A DNA stretch of 47,711 nucleotides from a bacterium (GTDB lineage Bacteria > 4484-113 > JAGGVC01): NCBI GenBank assembly GCA_039961635.1, contig JABRWB010000019.1, positions 1 to 47,711 on the forward strand. The letters run 5' to 3'. The notes under the pieces were generated by a model. The model did no database searches. It saw only the letters and a list, made by a program, of their open reading frames with translations, and had not been told where the DNA came from. Made by a program: the position numbers and the translations under genes. Positions 33,087 through 41,645 of this stretch are shown one piece after another (the stretch's first letter is position 1; the number at the start of each line of letters is the position of its first letter).

Positions 33087-33113
33087 GCACACGTTCGTCG
33101 CCGTCACGTGCGC

Positions 33114-34157
33114 TCAGGCGCCCTGCCCAATAAATAAATCCTCAAGCGACAGCTTGTTCCCGCCGGTGGATAAAATGCGAAAACCATCGCCTTCGGCGGC
33201 GAGCAAAACGAATTCCGAAAGGAGCGTAATTCCCTCCCCGGTCACTTCCACTCGCCCCGACAGCGACACCTGCCTCGAACGTTCCCGCGCAGAGAACCTG
33301 CTGCAGGAAAAGTCAGCCTTTCGGCCGTCGGGGGCAATGAAATGACCCGATATCTTTTCGGAAGGCGAAGCGCGCGCGACAATCTCGAAGAGCCCTTTGT
33401 CGGTGGAAAGCGCGAGAGTCGGCGCGTATAGCGAGCCGCTAGGAGACTCGATCGAGATTCGCTCGCAGGCGGCGTCAAGAATTTCCCCGCCCGGCCCCAT
33501 AACCGCGGAAATCGAATCGCCCGACACGGATGCGGTTTCGCCGTAAAACGGGTTTTCGGGATCCTTAACAAAAAACATCGGAATCGCGCCGGAGAAGGCT
33601 TCCGGGATTTCCGCAAGGCCTTCGTCGGGGTAGTATTTTGCCTCGCCGGTTGCAACACTCCCGAATTCCGCCGCGTTCATTTCGACGTTTCCTCTGAACG
33701 CGGCCACGCGCCTTTCCGTTTTATTTGAAAACGCGCCCGCAAGCGAAGCTTCGTCCGCGGCCACGGATAGCGCCGGTTCGACGAACTCCGCGACTACATC
33801 GCGCGCCATAACCGCGTTCGCATCTTCGTCCGCGCGCAGCTCCGCGCACAGGAACTCGGAATCCCGCCAGCGCGCTTTGACTCCGCCCGTCAACTCGACC
33901 ACCACCGGGGGTTTCGACAAGGTCACGCTTTCGGCATTCGCGGTCAGCTCTCCCCAAGTGATCGTGATTGTGCCGCGGCCGACCCCCTTCGCCTTGCCGC
34001 CCTCGAACTCCCATCGCCAGTCCCCCCCGCTTATCCTAATCGGCCCCGAAAACGCGGACGCGCCTCCGGCCGCGATTCCGGAACCGTCCTGCGCGGCCGC
34101 GCCTGCGATAAGCGAAGCGAAAATGCCGCAAAGCGAAAGAAAAATCCTACTGCTCAT
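33114..34157 (-). CDS. Secreted OstA/LptA-like protein, function uncertain
   Basis: A 347-residue protein with a signal peptide (SSRIFLSLCGIFASLIAGAAA) and a beta-rich mature part with repeating short strands, for example GVGRGTITITWGELTANAESVTLS and RRVAAFRGNVEMNA, and a late SLSGRVEVTGEGITLLSE. This repeat style recalls OstA/LptA/LptC beta-jellyroll proteins that carry lipopolysaccharide, but similarity is weak and length exceeds LptA. It overlaps the NYN gene by 11 bp and ends the envelope cluster. Confidence 0.5.
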   Translation of the reverse strand: MSSRIFLSLCGIFASLIAGAAAQDGSGIAAGGASAFSGPIRISGGDWRWEFEGGKAKGVGRGTITITWGELTANAESVTLSKPPVVVELTGGVKARWRDSEFLCAELRADEDANAVMARDVVAEFVEPALSVAADEASLAGAFSNKTERRVAAFRGNVEMNAAEFGSVATGEAKYYPDEGLAEIPEAFSGAIPMFFVKDPENPFYGETASVSGDSISAVMGPGGEILDAACERISIESPSGSLYAPTLALSTDKGLFEIVARASPSEKISGHFIAPDGRKADFSCSRFSARERSRQVSLSGRVEVTGEGITLLSEFVLLAAEGDGFRILSTGGNKLSLEDLFIGQGA

Positions 34158-34662
34158 ATAGCAAAACGTCGCTGTTCAAGGCGGTGAACTCGGTTGCGGC
34201 CTTTTTAAGCTCCTCGGAAGTGTTCATCGGGAATCCGTACACCTCGACCCGCGAGCCGCGCGCCTTCAAGGCGTTGACAAGCTCGGAGAAGTCTCCGTCC
34301 CCGGTGACCAGTGCGATTATGTCGACGCGGTCGCACAACATCAGGCAGTCCAAGGCCATCCCCATGTCCCAGTCGCCTTTCGAGCTTCCGTCCGGCCTCA
34401 CTTTTAGCTCCTTCGATCTGACTTCGAAGCCGTTCAGCTTTAGAAAGTTCAAAAAACTCGTTTGATCCACTTCTCCCGCTTGTATAACGTACGCGATCGC
34501 CCGCGTAAGGTTGCGCCCGTTGACTATGAAATTAAGCAGTTTCGCGAAGTCTATCTTGCGATTGTACTGGTGCTTGGCCGAGTAAAACATATTCTGCACG
34601 TCTATAAACACGGCCACCCTCTGTCCGAGCATCATGTCCCACGGGCTGACGATTTTTTCCAT
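34147..34662 (-). CDS. NYN-domain (LabA/DUF88) protein
   Basis: A 171-residue PIN-like NYN ribonuclease-fold protein. Conserved acidic residues for metal are in VAVFIDVQNMFYS, KGDWDMGMALDCL and ALVTGDGDFSELV. Families such as LabA/YacP-like are implicated in RNA turnover or regulation; the substrate is unknown. An AAGGAG precedes the ATG. It follows the protease gene by 75 bp and overlaps the next gene. Confidence 0.82.
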   Translation of the reverse strand: MEKIVSPWDMMLGQRVAVFIDVQNMFYSAKHQYNRKIDFAKLLNFIVNGRNLTRAIAYVIQAGEVDQTSFLNFLKLNGFEVRSKELKVRPDGSSKGDWDMGMALDCLMLCDRVDIIALVTGDGDFSELVNALKARGSRVEVYGFPMNTSEELKKAATEFTALNSDVLLYEQ

Positions 34663-34737
34663 CCTTTAAGCTCCTTTTAAAATTGTGAAATTTGAGATGA
34701 AAGCATTTGGCGCGGCGTTTGGCCGCACCGCTCCGGA

Positions 34738-36447
34738 TCACCCGCCGGACGCCCCGGGTGTCTGGTTGGTGGAGTTTTCGTCCGATTCCGGCTCCAACGG
34801 ATTCTTTTCGGCGGCGTCCTCCTTCAGTTTGGCCGCGAACTCGGCTTCGGATTTATCGCGCGCGGCGGAACCCTTCGCGAAATAATCGTCGAAGGCGTCC
34901 TGCACCCTGCCCAACACCACATCACGCTCGCTCATGCTGTCGAAAAACTCCTGGCGTGCCTTGATAATCCGGTCGCGCATCTGGTTCACTTCGGCCTCGA
35001 TTTCGGCCAGCCTCGGGATTTCGCTCTTGTATTCCTCGAACGAAATTTGCACGTCTGGTTCGAGTCCGCCGTTCGCGTCGATGTCGTGGCCGTTCGGCGT
35101 GAAGTATGTGGCAACTGTCAGCACAATCGCAAGCTGGTCGGACTGCACGCCGGAAAACTTTGTCGCATTCGTAACATGCACGGGAACGTCCCCGACCTTG
35201 AATCCGTCGTCGGTGAGTGCGGTGATCGCGCCTTCGACGGACGCCTCGCCCGTGTCACGCGCAGGATCCGGATCGGCCTTGACTTCCGTCGCCCGCACCG
35301 AGCCGTCCGGCAGTTCGTACCCGTATACGATCACGTTTGCGGACTCGCGGAAATCTTCAAGCCGCATCTGCGAGGCATCGTTCTTTATCTCGACGATTTC
35401 CTGCACTTTTCCTTTTCCGAAAGTTTTCTCGCCCACCAGCACGGCCTTGCCGTGGTCGCGCAGCGCGCCGGCAAGCACCTCGCTTGCGGACGCGGTATTC
35501 ATGTCAACAAGGATAATCACGGGAATTTCGAAGCGGGGAAAATCCTTTTCGACTTTTCGCTCTTTTGCCTCGTTCCTGTAAACCAGCCTGGTAACCACCG
35601 CGCCTTTCGGCAGAAACATGCCGGCGATGTCTATCGCGTTGTCCAGCGTGCCTCCGCCGTTGCCGCGCAAATCAATTATCAGCTTTTTCATCCCCAGCTT
35701 ATCAAGGTTCTGCAGAGCTTCAAGCGTTTCTTTGGTCGTGTTTTCGCTGAAGCTTGCGATGCGGATGTAACCTGTTTGCGGTGCGATTATCCGCGAATCC
35801 TCAACGCTGTGAATCGTCACAGTCTTGCGCGTTATTTCTACATCGCGGGTGATGTGGGTAACCGCGTCGGATACGGTGAGCGAGACCTTCGTGCCTTCTT
35901 TGCCGGTGATCCTTTTTCCGATTTCATCCAATGTCAGCCCCTCGGTCGACGCTCCGGCGATCATTGTTATGTAATCGTTCACCTTCAGCCCGGCATCGGC
36001 GGCCGGAGAGCCGCGAAACACGCTCGATATCCGCGGAAGCATCTTGTCCGGATCGATCTCTATGCGCACCCCGATGCCCGCGTAGCTTCCCGTAGTTTCA
36101 GCGTTCAAACCGCGGTATCCCGAAGGATCAAGAAAGCTAGAATAGGGATCGAGAAAAGGTTCCCTGTGGAGCACCTCCACCATTCCGCGCATTGCGCCGT
36201 ACAAAAGGTCTTTTTTGTAATCCTTCAGCGGCTTGACGTATCTCCGGTTCAGCTCCGCGTAAGTCTTTTCTATCAGTCCGACCTGCAGCTCGTCGGCGCC
36301 GAACGCGGTCTGGCCGGGATTCGAGCCTTTCATATATCCCGCGCCGAATGCCACCACCGCGATCAATACGAATATCGCGATGGACAGCGCCCGGTCCAAT
36401 ATGTATTGGCTTCGCGATTTTGATTCGAATTTTAAATTCATATTCAT
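34738..36447 (-). CDS. ctpA: S41 C-terminal processing protease with a DUF5666-like insertion
   Basis: A 569-residue protein: N-terminal anchor (about 18-40), a PDZ domain (about 125-205) and the S41 catalytic region, with the Ser in MNTASASEVLAGALRD (about 320-322) and Lys in GEKTFGKGKVQ (345). CtpA-type enzymes cut tail residues of periplasmic proteins and regulate murein hydrolases. Unusually, about 80 residues (355-435) interrupt the domain just after the Lys; the family usually passes directly from GKGxVQ to the YYTPSG strand (here YFTPNG at 448-453). The insert looks like parts of DUF5666. The C-terminal 120 residues include a helical stretch and an acidic tail. ATG 36447 was chosen over TTG 36450 because GAGG precedes it. 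Confidence 0.88.
   Translation of the reverse strand: MNMNLKFESKSRSQYILDRALSIAIFVLIAVVAFGAGYMKGSNPGQTAFGADELQVGLIEKTYAELNRRYVKPLKDYKKDLLYGAMRGMVEVLHREPFLDPYSSFLDPSGYRGLNAETTGSYAGIGVRIEIDPDKMLPRISSVFRGSPAADAGLKVNDYITMIAGASTEGLTLDEIGKRITGKEGTKVSLTVSDAVTHITRDVEITRKTVTIHSVEDSRIIAPQTGYIRIASFSENTTKETLEALQNLDKLGMKKLIIDLRGNGGGTLDNAIDIAGMFLPKGAVVTRLVYRNEAKERKVEKDFPRFEIPVIILVDMNTASASEVLAGALRDHGKAVLVGEKTFGKGKVQEIVEIKNDASQMRLEDFRESANVIVYGYELPDGSVRATEVKADPDPARDTGEASVEGAITALTDDGFKVGDVPVHVTNATKFSGVQSDQLAIVLTVATYFTPNGHDIDANGGLEPDVQISFEEYKSEIPRLAEIEAEVNQMRDRIIKARQEFFDSMSERDVVLGRVQDAFDDYFAKGSAARDKSEAEFAAKLKEDAAEKNPLEPESDENSTNQTPGASGG
35143..35385 (-). other. DUF5666-like insertion in the S41 protease
   Basis: This segment of the protease gene encodes about residues 355-435. 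It contains VIVYGYELPDGSVRATEVKAD, like the end of a DUF5666 domain, followed by ASVEGAITALTDDGFKVGDV and VHVTNATKFSG, like its beginning. The order is that of a circularly permuted or half-and-half domain. The same domain type occurs in the two lipoproteins at 5-8 kb. Confidence 0.5.
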
Positions 36448-36572
36448 CAATCCTCAAACGATCCGATTGAAACGGCTAAAAGCCGCACATCAGGCGATTC
36501 CCGAAGCCCGCAGGAGCGGAGAGTTTAGTACAAACGTTCAATTGGCAGAATAAATGAATCCGTATTCCATAT

Positions 36573-37751
36573 CTACAACTTGCGCATAGGATCCACCGGG
36601 TCTCCGTTTATCCGCACTTCGAAATGCAGATGGCTGCCCGTCGAGTAGCCGGTCGAGCCCATCCGCCCGATAACCTGTCCCGCCTTCACCACATCGCCCG
36701 TTTTCACGCCAAATGCCGATAAGTGACCGTAGAGCGTGCTCACGCCCTTGCCATGATCGATGATTATGCATTTGCCGTATCCGCCGCGCCAGTCCGCCCA
36801 GATAACCTTCCCGTCGCCTCCCGCCTTTATCGGATCGCCCGTCTCGCCGTCGATATCCACCCCCGTGTGCATCTTCGTCACGCCGAAGATCGGATGTCTG
36901 CGGTATCCGAAGCCGGAAGTAATCGGCCCCGGCGCAGGCCGCAGAAAGCTGCCCTTCCATTCTCCTTTGTAACCGCCACCGGACGACGTGAGCCTTCTGA
37001 TGTCCGCCTGAATCCGCTTGCTTTCTTCTTCCAGCTCCTTTACCTGCTTCAGGTAAAGCGCCTCGTCCCTGGAAATCGCGTTAATCGCGTCCTGCTTGGT
37101 GCTGCGCGTTGCCTTTATCTCCTCTATTCGGGCAGCGATCTCCTCCTTTATCTCCTTCACCTCGTTGATCTTTTGCTCGACCGCGACACGCATCATCACC
37201 ACTTCGGCGATCTTGTCCTCCACCTGCTCGATAAGCTGTCCGTCGTTCTCGACTATCACCTGCAGGTAGAACAGCCTGTCGATGAAATCCGAGAAGCTTT
37301 GCGCGCCCAGGACGACGTCCAGATAAGTCATGTCGCCCTGCTTGTAGATTTCCACGCTGCGGTCGGCGAGAAGGCCGCGCTTGTCTTCCAGGTCCGCCTT
37401 GGCCGACTCGTGCTCTTCCTCAAGCCGCGCCTTTTCCTTTTCCTGCTCGGCCAGCTCCGCCCGAACGCCTTCAAGCTCCTCCTGCGACTTCAAAAGGTCT
37501 CCGTCCAGCTTGCGAAGCTCCTCCGAAAGGCTTCCTTTTTCCTCGCGCAGCTTGCGGATGTCCGCCTCGATGCGCTTCTTCCTTTCGCGGATGTCCTGCA
37601 GCCTGGATTTGTAGCTGCGTGCTGCCGACGCGGGGGCCGCCTGGAGCCCCGCGAAAGCGATGACAAGCGCCAGCGCGGCGAAAACCGCCGCCGCCCGGCC
37701 TCCCAACAGCCGCCTGAACACGCCTTTAATAATAACACTCAAGCCGTTCAC
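36573..37751 (-). CDS. EnvC-like M23 peptidase-family protein with coiled coil
   Basis: A 392-residue protein: signal peptide (to about ASA, residue 43), a long coiled coil (about 45-255, heptads such as LEEEHESAKADLEDKR), and a LytM/M23 domain (about 275-392) with MHTGVD and HLHFE zinc motifs. Unlike E. coli EnvC, which lacks catalytic residues, both His motifs are intact here, so it may itself cut peptidoglycan. FtsEX-controlled EnvC-type proteins act at the septum; its gene overlaps ftsX by 4 bp. Confidence 0.88.
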   Translation of the reverse strand: MNGLSVIIKGVFRRLLGGRAAAVFAALALVIAFAGLQAAPASAARSYKSRLQDIRERKKRIEADIRKLREEKGSLSEELRKLDGDLLKSQEELEGVRAELAEQEKEKARLEEEHESAKADLEDKRGLLADRSVEIYKQGDMTYLDVVLGAQSFSDFIDRLFYLQVIVENDGQLIEQVEDKIAEVVMMRVAVEQKINEVKEIKEEIAARIEEIKATRSTKQDAINAISRDEALYLKQVKELEEESKRIQADIRRLTSSGGGYKGEWKGSFLRPAPGPITSGFGYRRHPIFGVTKMHTGVDIDGETGDPIKAGGDGKVIWADWRGGYGKCIIIDHGKGVSTLYGHLSAFGVKTGDVVKAGQVIGRMGSTGYSTGSHLHFEVRINGDPVDPMRKL

Positions 37752-38680
37752 TTCCTGTCCTCCAGCTCGCGGCGGATTCTGGCGGTCTCTATCAGCATCT
37801 TTTCGTCCTCGTAAAGGAACCTGTTGAGCGCGCTGAAGCTTGATGCCAGGCCGACCGCCGAGCCGAGCGCGACCAGCGCCAATACTATGAACTCTAAACG
37901 GGCCGGCTCCATTTGCGCGCCCGCGGAAAGCACTTTAAGCTCGCCTATCAGGTTGGCCAGGCCGTAGTAGCTGGCCCATACGAGCCCCGCCGACACGGCG
38001 CCGCCGAGCATCCCGACCAGCATCCCCTCGAGCAGGAACGGCCAGCGGATGAACCACTTGGTTGCTCCGACGAGCTGCATAATCCTGATTTCGCGCCGGC
38101 GCGAATAAATCGAAAGCCTGACTATGTTGTTGATGGAAGAAAAGCTCGCTCCCAACAGCAAAAGAATCGTGACGCCGAATATCAGCTGCGCGACGAACAA
38201 CGCGCGCGAGAGCTTGACGACGATATCCTGGCCGTAGCGGACATCGTCAATTCCATTGATGCGCCTGACCTGCTCCGCAAGCTCCTTCACTTTGTCCAAA
38301 CGCTTCGCTTTGACCGTGTAGCTCGCGGGCAGAGGATTGTATTCGAGCAGACTTTCGAGGTCGGTTCCGGTCGTCTTGTTCCAGTTCTCGGCGGCTTCCT
38401 CGGCGCTTATGAACTTGACTTTTTCCACTCCTTCGAGCGCCTTTATTTCCTTGTCTATGCGCAGGAAATCCTCCGGCGCGAGATCTTTTGACAGATAGGC
38501 ATGAATCTCGACCATTTTCGACAGCCGGCCGATGAAATTGCTGATTCCGACGATTACAACGAGGAAGTATCCGAGAACCAGAAGCGAAATGGTCACCTGC
38601 AAGCCGTAGGTGAGCACGATGAACCTGTTTTCCCGCAGGCTGGAGAAGAACTCCGCGAAATAGAATCCCAGGTTGCCTAT
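37748..38680 (-). CDS. ftsX: Cell division protein FtsX, apparent ATA start
   Basis: A 310-residue inner-membrane protein with four helices, a large periplasmic loop after helix 1 (about 50-175) and the FtsX sequence NNIVRLSIYSRRREIRIMQLVGATKWFIRWPFLLEGM. Gene finders starting at ATG/GTG/TTG would begin at GTG 38617, but this cuts the N-terminal amphipathic segment. In frame upstream are 21 codons reading GFYFAEFFSSLRENRFI, as expected for FtsX, opening with ATA (38680-38678). AGGAGGG ends 8 nt before it and an in-frame TAG closes the frame just beyond. FtsX transmits FtsE ATPase state to the EnvC-type factor encoded next. Confidence 0.85.
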   Translation of the reverse strand: MGNLGFYFAEFFSSLRENRFIVLTYGLQVTISLLVLGYFLVVIVGISNFIGRLSKMVEIHAYLSKDLAPEDFLRIDKEIKALEGVEKVKFISAEEAAENWNKTTGTDLESLLEYNPLPASYTVKAKRLDKVKELAEQVRRINGIDDVRYGQDIVVKLSRALFVAQLIFGVTILLLLGASFSSINNIVRLSIYSRRREIRIMQLVGATKWFIRWPFLLEGMLVGMLGGAVSAGLVWASYYGLANLIGELKVLSAGAQMEPARLEFIVLALVALGSAVGLASSFSALNRFLYEDEKMLIETARIRRELEDRK

Positions 38681-38692
38681 TTCCGCGCCCTC

Positions 38693-39373
38693 CTAATCGT
38701 GGTAGCCCCCCGCGGATGTGTCGCTTACGATTCGCCCGTGCTCGATTCTGACGACGCGCTTGCGCAGCACGTCCACTATTTTTTCGTCGTGGGTGGCGAC
38801 CACGACAGTCGTCCCGCGCCTGTTGATGTCCAAAAGCAACTCCATGATGCCGATGCTGGTGTCCGGATCGAGATTTCCCGTCGGCTCGTCCGCCAGAAGA
38901 AGGCTCGGCCTTCCGACAAGCGCGCGCGCGATGCACAGGCGCTGCTGCTCGCCGCCCGACAACTCGGCCGGCTTGCGCTCGAACTTGCCGCCCAGCCCGA
39001 CCAGCTCCAGAGTCTCCGGAACCAGCGAGCGCTGCTGCCGCGCGCCCATACCCTGAACCTGAAGCGCGAACGCGACGTTTGCCCATGCGGTCTTGTTGGG
39101 CATCAAAAGAAAATCCTGGAAAATCACCCCTACACGCCGTCTGAAGTATGGAATTTCGCGCGGCCGCAACTTGGCCACGTCTTTGTTGAAGACGAAAACG
39201 CTGCCTGACGTCGCGATCACATCGCGGTAAACGAGCTTGAGCACGCTCGATTTGCCGCCGCCGGTCGGGCCGACGATAAAGACGAAGTCCTGCTTCGGAA
39301 TGTGCAGATTGACCTCCCGAAGGGAGCCGACCATGTTTCCGTAAGTAAGGCAGGCCTCGACCAACCTGATCAT
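38693..39373 (-). CDS. ftsE: Cell division ATP-binding protein FtsE
   Basis: A 226-residue ABC ATPase: MIRLVEACLTYGNMVGSL start typical of FtsE, Walker A GPTGGGKSS, LSGGEQQRLCIARALVG signature, LLADEPTGNLDPDTS Walker B and VVVATHDEKIV switch. I chose ATG 39373, which gives the normal FtsE length; a longer frame reaches 39724 inside the glycosyltransferase gene. Only an AGG precedes it. It follows the WecG-type gene by 73 bp. Its stop is followed closely by the ftsX ribosome site. Confidence 0.92.
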   Translation of the reverse strand: MIRLVEACLTYGNMVGSLREVNLHIPKQDFVFIVGPTGGGKSSVLKLVYRDVIATSGSVFVFNKDVAKLRPREIPYFRRRVGVIFQDFLLMPNKTAWANVAFALQVQGMGARQQRSLVPETLELVGLGGKFERKPAELSGGEQQRLCIARALVGRPSLLLADEPTGNLDPDTSIGIMELLLDINRRGTTVVVATHDEKIVDVLRKRVVRIEHGRIVSDTSAGGYHD

Positions 39374-39446
39374 TTGCCTGACACCGTATTCATAATATTT
39401 CTTGTTCCTGGCGAGCAGGGTAAGACGCAGGGGATCCACCTGCGGT

Positions 39447-40199
39447 TCACCGCTTTCCACCCGCATCGAACTTCGCCCGAAACGCCTCGTCCCGCTCCAT
39501 CGAAAGATAGTGCGGAATGAACTCCAGCCGCGCGATCCGCCGCGGATCGAGCATCGCACGGTACAGCCATTCCAGCCCGGCCGCGTTAATCCATCCGGGC
39601 GCCCTGCGGAAAGCGCCGCTCCACACCTCGAAACTGCCGCCCACACCCACAACCAGCCCGGCCGACAGCTTCGGACGCCACTCGTCCAGCCAAAGCTCTT
39701 GGTACGGGCTGCCCATTCCCGCAAGAAGCACTTTCGCGCCGCTGGCGTTTATCCGCTCCACGACCTTCTCGTCAAAGCCGCGGAAATAGCCGTGATGCGC
39801 GCCCGCTATGCGGCATCCCGGAAGCGTTTCGCGCAGCTTCGCCGCGGCTGCGTCCGCCACGCCCGGCTTGGAGCCGAGCAGAAAGACGGAGAAATCCCGC
39901 TCCCGGCTTTCGCGGACGAGGTCGAACGCGAATTCGATGCCGGGATAAACCTCCACGGCTTCTCCCGCGATGCGCCGCGCGCTCCTTGCGATGCTTTGCC
40001 CGTCCGCGATAAGCAGCTCCGCCCTCTCCAGAAGCATCCGAAACCGGACGTCCTGCGCGCCGCGGACGATCATTTCAGCGTTCAGCGTCACGACGTGCGA
40101 ACTTCGGCCCGAAAGGGCGCATGCCGCGGCCCAGTCAAGGATGTCTTTTCTGGGACCTTTGGCCACCTGCAGGCCGAACAGCGCGACCGTCGCAATCAC
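39447..40199 (-). CDS. WecG/TagA/CpsF-family glycosyltransferase
   Basis: A 250-residue GT26-family transferase. Motifs include VVTLNAEMIVRGAQD, ADGQSIARSAR, VFLLGSKPGVADAAAAKL, LLAGMGSPYQELWLDEW and the VGGSFEVWSGAFRRAPGWI stretch. It transfers N-acetylmannosaminuronic acid or N-acetylmannosamine-type sugars to lipid-linked intermediates in surface polymer synthesis. GTG 40199 is the start, 6 nt after a TATCAT -10 box, with no ribosome site. It leads a collinear cluster with ftsEX and the murein genes. Confidence 0.88.
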   Translation of the reverse strand: MIATVALFGLQVAKGPRKDILDWAAACALSGRSSHVVTLNAEMIVRGAQDVRFRMLLERAELLIADGQSIARSARRIAGEAVEVYPGIEFAFDLVRESRERDFSVFLLGSKPGVADAAAAKLRETLPGCRIAGAHHGYFRGFDEKVVERINASGAKVLLAGMGSPYQELWLDEWRPKLSAGLVVGVGGSFEVWSGAFRRAPGWINAAGLEWLYRAMLDPRRIARLEFIPHYLSMERDEAFRAKFDAGGKR

Positions 40200-40205
40200 T
40201 TGAAA

Positions 40206-40211
40206 ATGATA
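40206..40211 (-). promoter_or_regulatory. -10 box of the WecG-ftsEX cluster (leaderless)
   Basis: Minus-strand TGCTATCAT (hexamer TATCAT at 40211-40206) ends 6 nt before the GTG at 40199. With the TGn extension it is a plausible promoter for the whole envelope cluster. Confidence 0.5.
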
Positions 40212-40300
40212 GCACAGGGTTCTCCATAGGCCGGTGAACGGTTACATGGGCCGCTCATGCAATTGCAACCAAATATAAAATGCCAGGATTGCCCTGATTG

Positions 40301-41645
40301 CTAATTCATTACAGCCGCCACCACGCCGTCGCCGCTGGTCGCCATCAGCAGACGGCTTGGAAATTCTGGCATTACATGCAGCGCGAAAATCCTTGAATGC
40401 GTCAGCATGCCTCCGAGTTTCGACCAAGTCTGGCCGTTGTCGCCGGAATAGTAGATTCCCGCATCCTGTCCCGACCCGGCTTGGTACATCGAGCTTGAAG
40501 CCGCGACAAGCGAGGACGGCGCAGCCGGAAGAGCTGTCACGTCCATTACATACGGCTGGGAAAGCACTTCCGTGAAGACCTGCCCGTCGTCCGATACGGT
40601 AAGCCTGCCTTGCGAAATCGAGCCGTCGTACGTCCAGCCCGATACGAACAAGCGCCTGGGAGATCCCGCGAAGGCTATCGAAGCCACGTCGGTTTCCGGG
40701 AATCCCGCCGCCTGCGTCCAGGTCGCGCCGGAGTCCGACGAGCGGTACAGCCCGGCAGAAGCTCCGTATTCTCCGAACCAAGTCGAGAGTCCCGCGTAGA
40801 CTTCGCTGGGGTTTTCCGGATTCGCCTTGAGCGCGAACGCTAGTGATTTTTTTTCCGCGGGAATTCCCGTCGAGATTTCAGTCCAACCGGTTCCGCCGTC
40901 GTCCGATTTGTAAATCGTGTCGCCGTGAAACGCGACATAAACAACGTCGGACTGCCGAGTCGGCCCCCAAACAACATCAATCGCCGGTCGACCCGCATTG
41001 TCTGCAGACGATGGAGGAGTTATCTCCACTACGGTCTCTCCGCCGTCAACGGAGTGAAACACCTTTGCATTTGCTGTTTCTCTGATGCCGCCGCTCCATG
41101 AGGTGGCCGTGAAGTAAAATCGCGACGGATCGGCGGGATTGACAACCACCCGGCCCCCCGCGTCATTGTCTGGGTCAACCCTCTGGCCGGTGTCGTCCGT
41201 GTACCACCAGATTTGCTTCCATGTCTGCCCCTGGTCGTCAGAGCGCCAAAGGCCTATGTCCTCGAACGCGCCGTAGAGCGCGCCGCCGCCGCTCTCGATA
41301 TCGTACGCGTAAACGAGCTCCGCTCCCGTGCCCATCCACCTGTCACCGACCTTTTTTGTGGAAGCCTGGCGCCAGCTCGCGCCGCCGTCGTCGCTCAAAA
41401 GAACCGCAACATCGTTGCACGAAATCAATTTCGCCGGATCGGACTTTGATATCGCGATTCCCTCTGGCGAAATCTGCCAATCGGTGGCGTATGTGTCGTT
41501 AACCCAGCCTGAAGTCAGGTCCGTCCACGCGCCGTCGTATTTCCATACTCCGCCGCGGAATTCGTGCGTTCGCAAATTCAGGTACAGAATCGAGCTGTCC
41601 AGCGGATGCAGCGCCGCCCCCTGAGGCCGAAGCAGCTCCCCCCCC
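40301..41645 (-). CDS. C-terminal segment of the broken BNR-repeat protein
   Basis: The downstream frame holds the second half of the propeller: repeated SDDGG/SxDxGxTW blades such as LLSDDGGASWRQAS, RSDDQGQTWKQIWW, KSDDGGTGWTEIS, RSSDSGATWTQAAG and YSGDNGQTWSKLGG. It ends with LHVMPEFPSRLLMATSGDGVV. The open frame extends further 5' (to 41890), but that part is out of frame with the homologous sequence. If translated alone it would lack signal peptide and half the propeller. Confidence 0.6.
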
